From contig CACRXP010000002.1 in assembly GCA_902702965.1 (NCBI GenBank), positions 4,047,245-4,111,244 on the forward strand: a stretch of DNA of 64,000 bases, written 5' to 3'. Below are positions 54,915 through 64,000 of the stretch, one piece after another. A program made the position numbers and the translations under genes. Position 1 is the stretch's first letter. Each line of letters starts with the position of its first letter. Source of the DNA: Spirometra erinaceieuropaei (lineage: Eukaryota > Platyhelminthes > Cestoda > Diphyllobothriidea > Diphyllobothriidae). The notes beneath the pieces are model-generated. The model searched no databases, was not told the DNA's origin, and worked only from the letters and a program-made list of their open reading frames with translations.

Positions 54915-57900
54915 GTATTTCAGTGTTATTTTTACTTATAACATGTTTTCCCCGAACATACAACAACAAAGCCAACTAATTCTGGCATTTTCAGTTTCCG
55001 ATGCGTATTTAGTACGAGTTAACTGAGAGACAGTAGACTTGTCGCCTACCACATGTTTAATAAATCGTTGGACCTCTCTTAGATAAACCCTAGGCAACCG
55101 CAATGTCCCCGTTTTTTTGCTCACCTAGATTCTTAGTGTATTTTCATTGAACGAATTATCTAAATGGACGTGACATTTGTTAATTTTATGGTTGAACTAT
55201 CATAGATGAACTCGTAAATGCGTTATCCCGGCATATAAATCCATCCAAATAGGTGTTTGTCCTGGTTTTTAAATTGGATGGCTTTTCCTGTTGATAATGA
55301 CGACCGGGCAATCAGTACCTTTTGCTGACTGAGCACTCACCCCCCCTGGATCCGTTCTCGTTGATATATACAGTTCAGCTAGTCCTCTTACAAGCTCATT
55401 CAAGAATTGATTTGCCAGGCCTACACAATATCATTACCCATATTTTGGTCGTAGGCCACCTGGACCTCCCGGCATGCCTCATCAGTTCAGGCCTGCTATG
55501 AGACCTATGCCCCCAATGGGATTCCGGAACCCAAACATGCGTGGCCCTCGACCGATGCCGATGGGTATGCCGGGCTCCATGAGGTAGGCTGATAAGTTAT
55601 TTGCCTTTGATGTTTCAGAGGTGGCCCTCCAATGCGTCCTCCGGGAATGCCTGGTTTTCGGGGACCACCGAGACCTTTCGATGGACCTCCAGGCCCTCCA
55701 TTTGATGGACCACCAAACAGAATTAGGGGCCCACCGCCTCCTCGATATGCAGCTCACCCACCAAGATACCCACTTGGTAGTGAAGACACTGATATGTCCG
55801 AAATGAACCCCGATCATCCCGAAGGTTTCGCTGACATGGAAGAGCCTTACAATGAAGAGTTCTCGTATATGCCTCCTGGCATGCGGCCACGAGGACCAGC
55901 CTGGAACGGACCACCAAGGGGTCCAGGGTATGCACCTCCGTTCCTCAGTGGTCCTCCTGGCCAAAGGCCAATGATGAATGGCGGCCCTCCTCCTGGAATT
56001 AGGGGAAACGGACCACAGCCAGACATGAGACCTCCGATGTTTGGTCCTCCAGGAGGCAATTCATCTATGTATCCTCCCCCGACTGCCCCGTCGGCAAACT
56101 TTGGTGTTCCTCCTCGACAGCCTAGCCTCCCACTTCCCGGGCCAATGCCTCAAGGCTATATGCAACAGCCTAGAGGAGTTCCTCCCCCTCATTATCCGCA
56201 GTCTCCCGAGCCGCAGGTCCCACAGCCCGGTCACTTCGATGGTAAGTTTCGTTATCTTAACTTCCTTCACAACCAGATATGATAATTCCACTACCCAATT
56301 CTTGAACGATGTCATTCCTTCTTTTCAGCCCAAACAAGTGCCGCACCGTCCGGTGTGCCTCCCTGTCTAATGACTCAGTCAAGCGGACCTAACACACCCC
56401 ACCGTGGACCACCGCCACACGGTTTGCAGGGAACAGTACCCGACCAACCGCCTGGGGGCTTCGCTGCACCTACTTCTCAACCGGTTCCAGGTGTCGTTTC
56501 TTCCACGTCTTCGGGTCTTGCTCCGTGTCCCGTCCCGAATGCATCACCAGCCGGCCCCCAGTCTGGCATACTTGCTGCACCACCTAACTCTTCGTTTTTG
56601 CCCACTAGTTCATCGGCTTCGAATCCAATAACTCCGAACCCTTCAAATGGCTCTCAAGTTAACACTATCACATCGGAATCAGAATATAACGGCCAGTCGG
56701 CGATTTCTACTACTGCTACTAGTCAACCACCGTTACTTACCTCCACAGTTCCTCCCCTCTCTTACCCCATGCATGCTACTCAGTTTGGACCACCAAGTAT
56801 GTGTTACCCAGGAATGCATATGTCGGGCGTTCCCCCACCATTTATGCCTCCATTTATGCAGCCCGGTCAGCCAAACATGATGCCTGGTATGAATATGTAT
56901 GGTATGCCTCCTCCTGGAGCATTACATATGCCTTCAGCAGCTGCACCAGGGTTCGGTGGGATTCCGGGACCTAGCATGATGCATCCTATGCCGGGATTAA
57001 TGCCTCCAAGTACTGGTGGCCAGATGGCTCTTCACCCTAGCCTCGGACAGCAGGGTACTGTAAAACAAGAAGATATTTGGGTAGAAAATTCGACAGCAGA
57101 TGGAAAGAATTATTATTATAACATGCGTACGAGAGAAACTAGATGGGACCGACCTGAAGGCGTTACAGTTGTTCGCCAAGGAGAAGTCGAGAAAGACTCG
57201 AATTCATCCGTTACACAACCAGTAACAACTCTTGCTACTCCAACACAAGCAACTATCCAAACACCCGCGGCGATATCAGCTACTCCTACACCCGTAAAAC
57301 CACCGGAAGTTGCTGCTTGGACGGAATACAAGAGCGGTGAAGGAAAGGCATACTATCACAACTCGCGAACCGGCGAGACAACGTGGGAAAAGCCGAAAGT
57401 GCTAGTCGATTGGGAAAGTAAGCTACCAATCCATACCAGTTGTCAGTTGGTTACGAATTTCAGTTTTTTTATAGCGGCCTTTGGGTTGATATTACTTACC
57501 GGTCACATTTTTGATAGGTACTATCGGAAGTTCGAGCACTTCAGCGAAAACGCCAGATACTACTACAGTATCCACACAAAACGCACAAGTCAAGGTGAGG
57601 ACCTTTGCGTTTACTCGATACGTAACTTTTTCATAAGCATACGCCATCCATTACCTGGTTTTTACTTTGCTGGCTCCATAGAATTATTTTGAACAAGTGC
57701 GCGCTTTAATGACCTGTTTCACTCTGCATCACAGTAGATAACCGGAGATTTGTTTTCAGGATTCGCCCAAGCCGGTTGTGCAGAGTGGTTCTGTTCAGTC
57801 CAGCGCAAGTGAGGCTCCTGCCTCTGAGAAAGAGGCCAACTCTTCAACTGAAGAACAGACAAAGAAAACTAAGGAGGAGGAAGAGAAGGATGCCAGCCGT

Positions 57901-60900
57901 CCAATATCCAGCACACCAGTCAGCGGCACACCTTGGTGTGTTGTCTGGACGGGTGATGGCCGAGTGTTCTTTTTTAACCCCAGCCAGCGCTCTAGCGTGT
58001 GGGAAACACCGGATGAACTTAAGGGCCGTGCTGATGTCGAGAAGCTTCTTGAGAGACCTCCCAACGAAACGAAAACAACTGAACCCACGGAGACCGTGGA
58101 GGAGAAAGAAAATCAAATGGTTCAGCGAAACAAAGCCGAAGCCTCTGCCAAATCGGATGATTTGGATGACCCACCCGCAAAGAAGATGAAATTGTGAGTT
58201 ATGGGCTTCTCCTACCTGTTATTAGCCCACAGTTTTCAGTTTTATCATAAGTCGCAAGTATCAGTGGTCAACGGAGGCTGCAACGCATGTTGCTTGAACG
58301 CGCATTCATTTAAAGTACGCGAAAGTTCACGTGCCCTCTTCCTAAGGAAAGTAATTAGGTCCTCAACAGTTTCGCATAAGCATAGGGTCCTTACTGTCGA
58401 TGCGTAATTCGTCTGTTTGAACATTCGCCGGTCCTTTCAGTTTTCACAGACATTGGGTTAAACCTGAACTTTACTTTGCGTACATATTTTAGAGAGGTGG
58501 AAGAATCCCCGGACCAGACAGCTGCCAAACGTAGCGAATCAGAGGAAGCAGCTGCGAACGAAAAGCCGACTTCAACAGATACCATGGTTGTCGATTCCGA
58601 CAAATCACAAAGTAGCGAAAATATCTCCACAGGAATGGAAACTGCCAAGGAGGCTGAGGAGCGTGCTGCTCGTGAAAGAGCTCTGCTACCACTGGAAGTT
58701 CGCATGAAACAGTTCCGGGAGATGTTGATTGAAAAGCAGGTATATATGACGTCTTAAGTTTGTGTCAGGTCATACAACCGTTACTGCTGTGTTACATTCA
58801 ATGTGCCTACATACGGAGCGTCATCCTACTTAGAGGCCAAATTTGACTCTTTGCCTAGGTATCCGCCTTTTCGACTTGGGAAAAGGAGCTTCATAAAATA
58901 GTTTTCGATCGACGGTACCTTCTTCTCACCAGCAGAGAGAGAAAACAAACCTTCGAATCTTTCGTTAAGGAACGAGCCGACGAGGAAAGAAGGGAAAAGA
59001 AGAACAAACTGAAGGAGAAGAGGGAAAGATTTACTGAACTACTCCAGGAAGCAAATCTCTCTTCCAAGTACGTAATTCAAGTTGGCCGAGTTCTGCTACA
59101 TTTACATTTTAAAGAATTTCCTCCACTTATAAGAAATGTGCCCTCGTAAAATATACTCAGGTGTACTTGAAACTGCAGCTAGCTGTGCGTAGAAAACATA
59201 TTTTTTTCACAAGTTGTTGGATTAACGCCATATTTCAGGCAAAAGGTCAAAAACGCTTTTGGTTTTTTTTCTTATCGATCCCCTTGTTTTTCGTACTTGC
59301 CAGATCTTCGTTCTCGGATTTCTCTTCAAAATACGCCAAAGACGAGCGATTCAAGGGCATTGAAAAAATGCGTGAGCGTGAAAGCCTGTTCCAAGAATTC
59401 ATATCAGACCTACGTCTTCGTGAAGAAGAGAAGCACAATCAGAAAGAGAAGGTACGTATTCTTCTATCCGGAAAAGTTAGTAAAACTGGCTTAGCAAAAT
59501 GGGAACACTGCCGAGAACAACCTGTCGGCTGTCAGAAGCATAGCCGTCCATCTGCTATAGTAATTGTCATTTGCGTTGTATAAAATCAGTAGGATTACGC
59601 TCATCCGCATTTATTGTAGGCGGTTCGTAAAGTTTTAATGCCCACAGTCTAGGAGAAGTTGTGATTTCCACCGTCTTAGTTGTGTAGTCACCCATCTAAC
59701 ACCTAGGCATTTTTGAGGTCGTTTTTGTCTGTTAAAGGCGGCTTAGATGCAACTTCCGCCACATCGCTAAATTTTAAATTTTTCACCCGAAGTCCTTTCC
59801 CAAGTTTGCTCTCAATATACTGTACGTCACCATTTGACTGTAGCTTCCGACATCGAAAAAATTAACCCTGGCTCAATTCAGTATATTAATTTGGTTTTAC
59901 ACCATTGTTGAAAGTAAACATGGTTAGAAAGCATAAACAAAAAGCTACCAACCATTGTCCCTTTTTACATTTTACTATTCTCCTAGCCAAAAGTGCTGGA
60001 AAAAGAACTATCATTGTGGCTTGCGAAGTTTATTAAATGTTATTGCTCTTCCTTTCATCGGCCAAATTGGCCTTTCTCGCGGGCCTTAGTTGTGTTGTGC
60101 ATGCTCTGTAATTTGCCTTAATACTCTCAACTGGTTATCGGGATGCTTCGAAGACCAATATGCGCTTATGCAGCTTTCGGGTCTTGGGCTTCTTAAACTA
60201 CCACCATGGCAAGAAGTGCGACTCCTTCAGATGCCAAAGGGCCGGTAGTTTTGCCCGAATGATTTGGCGTTCTTGCGGGTGTTCTACAGACTTGGGAGGC
60301 GGATCTGCAGTTGATGACTGTGCCCTCGTACTCAGCCCATTTTTCACGCCCTCACACCGTTACACAGGTCAGGAATTAAGTAGTAAGTACCCCTTGTGTC
60401 CGTATGTGAAGGCTTTGGAACATGGTGACTGACTTCTACTTACTAAAGCGGCTTCTATAATATTTTCTTTTTTTAACTATAACTATTTGACTGCAGCATA
60501 TAGCCTAATCAGAAATCTGTTGTTTGAAACGTACGTACATTTTAAAGGCTGCAACGTGCCAGCTCGTAAATTTAGTAGCACCGTTTCTCGCTGTTTTAAG
60601 TTGCCTTTCGGACAGATGTACTGGTGCTCAAGTACGTTTCATTTGTTATGGAAAAACCTTGATTCAACATAGTACCGTTCATTACGCAAACCTCTCCAGG
60701 TAACGCTCAGGTGCTAAATTCTTCGTCAAATTTATTCGGACATCTTAGTCCACGAAGCTAAGCATTAATTCCTAACTTACTTAACCTCGTTTGGATTCTT
60801 GAAAACTAGTGGTCCCACTGTAGTTTGTCTAATTTTCAAAACCAAACACCTCGGCCCGCAGCCTTTTTGCCTACTACGTATGGAAGTCTTTGAAGGCATT

Positions 60901-63146
60901 CCCAAGCTAGTTTCTACTAACAACTAAATTTATGGTTACTAAAATCGGCTTTCTTTCAGAAACTTCTGGAGAATCATTACAGGTCTATTTGGCTGGAGTC
61001 ATGGATTTTGTGCCGTCCGCGTACTGGCGCTTACTGCAGGATTATTTGGTGTATGTCAAGTTTGGCTTAAGCAAAGCTTATCTTGCGTGACAGTGCATGC
61101 CTATTTTGTCCAAAATAATTAGCCGTCCGAAACCGCCTCACGAATCCGTATAAAACGCTGTTTCGTTTAAAAAAACTTTTAACTTGACATTTAAGATAAT
61201 GCAATAGATATCACGAACTGCCTTTTTGACGCACTACAGCTCGCACAATTTAACGACCGATTAGTTTCCGGCACTCCCGTTGGGGCTTTCACAGTCCTGA
61301 TTGCGGGCTATGCATAATCAAGTCTACTGTACAACAGATAGGCGTTCGCAGGACCTTTGGTGTTCTTTCATTGATCTGTTCACCTGACCCGTGACATCGG
61401 CGGAAGCAACCCGAACCGATCGCATGGAAGATAACGCCATCTATAGCAGGTTTGTTTAAACCAATGATCGTATATGCAATCGAATCCGCGACATGTCTGC
61501 TTAGGTCTTCATCGTTCACTAAAATTTTTGGTGGCTGTACTCTTGCCGTGACAGATTGAATGTCAGATCGGGTCATTAAACTTCTAACAGGTTATGTTGT
61601 TGCTAAGTTGTACTGTCTGCGACTTTCGCGCTGTACTTCCCCCTTAGGGTAGGGTATATGTCTAATTTTTGAGTTAAAAATTTCCCCACTGTAATTATCG
61701 GGGTGCCCACTTTACTAAAGGTTTACTAGAGAAACCCGAGCGGTTACTCCATACACCGCCTTATTCGCCTAATAGCCCAAATCTTTTTGCCTGCATTGAT
61801 TGCAAACCTAACCTCCGGTAGTTGGGATTTACTTTTAAGTAAATAATTTGACTTTTAACCTCCATCAGATTTCCAGACATTCATATAACTCTTAAGCACT
61901 ACTGCGCCAAGCAATCCTTTCTAATGAATTTACGGTCATCGGGCGCTTGTTCAATTAGGTTGTCACAGGGATGTTAAAGGTGGGGAGTAAAAAACCAAAC
62001 AGGCTAAAAGACCCCCATTCTGACCATTTAAAAAAGAACTTTCAGCAATTAGTGAAGTTGTGAAACTAATTATCCCTACTTTTGCTATTCCCGACCGAGA
62101 AAGCCTCTTTCACTTGGCTATTTTACTGGCTTGGTTGTCCGCTATATCAGTCTCTTACTGGTCGGCCGTCGTCAATTTTTCTCATTGGAGGAAAAACTGC
62201 ATTTTCACTAAGTACAACCTATTTACATGCTACAGTTTCTCTTTGTTGCGGCACTGAAACTCATTTCTGACCCAGTCGTCCTTTAGCATGGGTGAGAAAT
62301 TGAATGTGACTTACTCTTCTCCTGGCCCCCTCTAATTGCTAGCTTGCATTCTTGAGTAACAAAAGTTAATTTAAAGTAATACACTTATTGCGTAATTAGT
62401 CATGCTAACTGCACAGGTACTAGTTAAAAACCCAGACACGTGTTTCGCCATTTTTTGCGGCTATCCCGCTGTAGCTGATGGATTCCGGCCTATCCTATTT
62501 TTCAGTCCGAACTTTAAAAATTTCGTTTCGAAGGATTTACTCCAAGTTAGCGCATTAATTTCCGAGATTAGAAAGGTAAAGCAATACACTGTTGAAATAA
62601 CTGGCGTGCCGGTTGTGCTTATTTTTTGTATTTTTGGCCTGCTGTCTGCAATCTGACGAAAGTGAGGCCACTGTACTCACCCCGAGTTCCTGCCTGACAA
62701 AGTTCAGCGCAGAAACCTTAAATACTGATTAGCAAGTCCGACTGCACAATCATACTTTATCGCGCACAGCCTCAGAATGGACCATCTCAGCTGTTCGGGT
62801 TTGTAACCAGCGTCTTGTCGAAGACGAAAACAGTGGTGTAACGGCCTGTGGTAAATCCTCGCGTTAACGAGCGGCCGCTCGATGCCTGAATGAACTGAGG
62901 ATGTTGAACAGCAATGTGGCCTCTTAATTAATTTCTTTTGTGCGCATCACCTGTTCACTTGAAATTTTCCCATTACAGGTTAAAAGCGACTTTATAAGTC
63001 TGCTGAAAGAACAAAAAAACCTTTCTCGGCATTCCCACTGGTCCGACATAAAAAAGAAAATCGGTTCCGACCCTCGTTACCGTGCAGTCGACTCTTCAAG
63101 TCGACGCGAAGATTGGTTCAAGGAGTACGTGCGTAAACTAGAAGAG
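54811..63146 (+). CDS. TCERG1: Transcription elongation regulator 1 (TCERG1/CA150), 5' ten coding exons
   Basis: Exons are 54811-54914, 55419-55583, 55619-56241, 56329-57417, 57518-57594, 57760-58193, 58493-58739, 58859-59067, 59304-59451 and 62979-63146. All borders are AG/GT and all phases join, giving 1088 residues. Domain order: Pro/Gly/Met-rich region (about 36-540), WW1 near 546-575, WW2 near 626-655, WW3 near 742-775 ([20 protein letters not shown]), an acidic Lys/Glu linker with PAKKMKL, then FF1 (893-955), FF2 (975-1030) and FF3 (1031-1088). Order and motifs match animal TCERG1, which links the phosphorylated RNA polymerase II tail (FF domains) to splicing factors such as SF1 and U2AF (WW domains) in the nucleus. 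The vertebrate Gln-Ala repeat is absent. FF4-FF6 should follow beyond the right edge. Confidence 0.92.
55419..55583 (+). CDS. TCERG1: TCERG1 coding exon 2 (Pro/Gly/Met/Arg-rich)
   Basis: The acceptor TTTGCCAG has a weak pyrimidine tract. Encodes [20 protein letters not shown] and repeated PM/RG motifs such as [15 protein letters not shown]. Donor GTAGGC, phase 2. Confidence 0.75.
55619..56241 (+). CDS. TCERG1: TCERG1 coding exon 3 (Pro/Gly-rich)
   Basis: Follows an intron of only 35 bp (55584-55618), very short for this genome. Encodes repeated GPP.P(F/P)DGPP and MPPGM motifs and one acidic insert ([20 protein letters not shown]). Donor GTAAGT, phase 1. Confidence 0.85.
56329..57417 (+). CDS. 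TCERG1: TCERG1 coding exon 4 (WW1 and WW2)
   Basis: The largest exon, after an 87-bp intron. A Ser/Thr/Pro/Met-rich part precedes WW1 ([20 protein letters not shown], then ETRWDRPEG) and WW2 ([20 protein letters not shown], then GETTWEKPK), both with the two Trp and the central aromatic pair. Donor GTAAGC, phase 1. Confidence 0.9.
57518..57594 (+). CDS. TCERG1: TCERG1 coding exon 5
   Basis: A 77-bp exon encoding a Ser/Thr-rich linker ([20 protein letters not shown]). Acceptor TTTTTGATAG, donor GTGAGG. Supported by phase continuity; no domain. Confidence 0.7.
57760..58193 (+). CDS. TCERG1: TCERG1 coding exon 6 (WW3)
   Basis: The acceptor TTTGTTTTCAG leads into an acidic linker, then WW3 with [38 protein letters not shown] and a basic PPAKKMKL end. 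Donor GTGAGT, phase 2. If this donor is not used, translation stops at the TGA directly after KMKL. Confidence 0.9.
58493..58739 (+). CDS. TCERG1: TCERG1 coding exon 7 (linker into FF1)
   Basis: An acidic Glu/Ser-rich linker followed by [20 protein letters not shown], the start of FF1. Donor GTATAT. Confidence 0.88.
58859..59067 (+). CDS. TCERG1: TCERG1 coding exon 8 (FF1)
   Basis: Encodes [20 protein letters not shown] and [20 protein letters not shown] (the core of FF1, both phenylalanines present), then [20 protein letters not shown]. Donor GTACGT, phase 2. Confidence 0.92.
59304..59451 (+). CDS. TCERG1: TCERG1 coding exon 9 (FF2)
   Basis: Encodes [40 protein letters not shown] and a charged end, the second FF domain. 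Acceptor TACTTGCCAG, donor GTACGT, phase 0. Confidence 0.92.
59452..62978 (+). other. TCERG1 intron 9 (3.5 kb)
   Basis: No exon, RNA gene or recognised repeat. Short frames such as 60160-60432 and 62402-62656 show no family likeness. Composition is AT-rich. Confidence 0.5.
62979..63146 (+). CDS. TCERG1: TCERG1 coding exon 10 (FF3)
   Basis: The acceptor TTTTCCCATTACAG leads into [40 protein letters not shown] and [16 protein letters not shown], the third FF domain. Donor GTATCC, phase 0. This is the last exon of the gene inside the window. Confidence 0.92.
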
Positions 63147-63322
63147 GTATCCACAACCGTCCGTTTTCTTTTGATTGCATATTTCATTCTACCTCTTTTA
63201 TTTTTGAACACGACTAATGAGCTCTGTCCGTACAACCGAAAGTTGTAATAATTCCTGGTTCAGCCTCCTTTCAGAATGTCACGAACATAACGACAGTTGA
63301 TTGATTATTGGCAGGTTTGAAT

Positions 63323-63472
63323 AATTCATTTGACCCAATTATGAAAAAATCGGCGTCCTTGGTGGAATTTGAACTCACAACAACAAGGGCAAGGTTTGAG
63401 TACAGCCAATGCTGTCGTGGATTCAAATCTCACCGAGACCGCAGAGTTTTTCACAATTGGGTTCAATGAATA
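63323..63472 (-). repeat. tRNA-derived palindromic element (family T), copy 3
   Basis: The outer arms (ATTCATTTGACCCAATTATG at left; the complement of CACAATTGGGTTCAATGAAT at right) and inner parts (CGGCGTCC.TGGTGGAATTTGAACTC and its partner) form a diverged inverted repeat. The core GTACAGCCAATGC is the complement of the copy 1 core, so this copy lies on the minus strand. It sits in TCERG1 intron 10 and is the most diverged of the three. Confidence 0.7.
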
Positions 63473-64000
63473 ACTACTGTTGACAGTGGTTTGGGACTCC
63501 AGTGACGCTGCGCAACTATCTCAGTCACTGTCATTGATGTCGGCAGTCACGGGATGAGGCAGACGGTTCGGAGTCCTTTCGCACGGAGTCAGCGTATTCT
63601 GTGTTTAAGCGGGACTCAGCCTGCCAACCACCAATCCCCTGAGTTTGAGGATTAACAGAAGGACAGTGGTGGCCTTGAGACACGGCAGTGTTCATACTGG
63701 TCGGTCAACCCCGGGAGGTGCGTTTACAGTACTGTCAGGCAGGGAGAAGTTGTTTGGCGTCTTTGGTACGGATTGGCGTGGTGTGGTTGTTTTTGATGGT
63801 GTCGGTATTAGAATGAATTGGCAGTGGGACTATCGAAATCGGTTGAACGCCGGCGTTGTTCTTGACTTCTTGACTCCTTGTTTTTGTTTAATTCAAAGAT
63901 CGATGCGCCCTTCTCTGTGATGGCTCGCTGCTCTCGTCTATTGTGTGCCAAGAATATCACTGGGGTATTATACGTGCTTTTACAGTGGCTCCTCCGTCAT
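63473..64000 (+). other. TCERG1 intron 10, remainder to the window edge
   Basis: GC-richer than the rest of the gene's introns. No exon seen; a 91-codon open frame at 63645-63920 shows no family likeness. Confidence 0.35.

Noticed and set aside
55482..55964. 160-codon minus strand open frame
   Set aside because: It is the complement of the Pro/Gly-rich TCERG1 exons; Pro-rich coding sequence commonly leaves the opposite strand open as Trp/Arg/Gly-rich frames.

Overview
The window reads as nuclear DNA of a flatworm, most likely a pseudophyllidean (diphyllobothriid) tapeworm. This is an inference from three things: short coding exons in kilobase introns with GT-AG borders, animal-type genes (TCERG1, LRRFIP-like, ATP synthase subunit e), and a dense load of CR1-like and RTE-like LINEs, including an RTE-type 3' end with C-terminal zinc-finger-like repeats that I associate with cestodes. 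No bacterial, viral or CRISPR feature is visible.

Left third (1-24 kb). A 5'-truncated RTE-type LINE runs off the left edge on the minus strand. Two + strand exons, at 7849-7953 and 15074-15229, encode the C-terminal coiled coil of an LRRFIP1/2-like protein. They are separated by a 7.1-kb intron that holds a tRNA-derived repeat, a GC-rich dispersed repeat (R1) and a 0.94-kb element with about 260-bp terminal inverted repeats. A Tc1/mariner scrap, further R1 copies and the 3' end of another RTE-type LINE lie around. At 21338-21607 the minus strand carries a compact gene for mitochondrial ATP synthase subunit e.

Middle (25-53 kb). This is a retrotransposon graveyard with clear stratigraphy. 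CR1-like LINE fragments lie on both strands at 25.8-31.6 kb. A nearly complete Merlin (IS1016-like) transposase relic sits at 32.8-33.5 kb. A degenerate satellite of about 122-bp period occupies 33.7-34.5 and 45.2-46.5 kb; between these halves sits LINE A (about 34.54-45.23 kb). LINE A is itself split inside its reverse-transcriptase FADD motif by a 5.75-kb LINE B (38504-44255), giving a three-level nest. Further truncated copies of these families (46.6-52.5 kb) follow.

Right (53-64 kb). A second copy of a dispersed repeat (D) precedes the 5' ten coding exons of TCERG1 (CA150), a nuclear transcription-elongation and splicing coupling factor. Its Pro/Gly/Met-rich N-terminus, three WW domains and first three FF domains are encoded here, and the remaining FF domains must lie beyond the right edge. 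A palindromic tRNA-derived element sits in the last intron.

The three cellular genes show no operon-like relation. The main interest lies in mobile elements: the palindromic tRNA-derived family, the long-inverted-repeat element, the 122-bp satellite and the nested LINEs.
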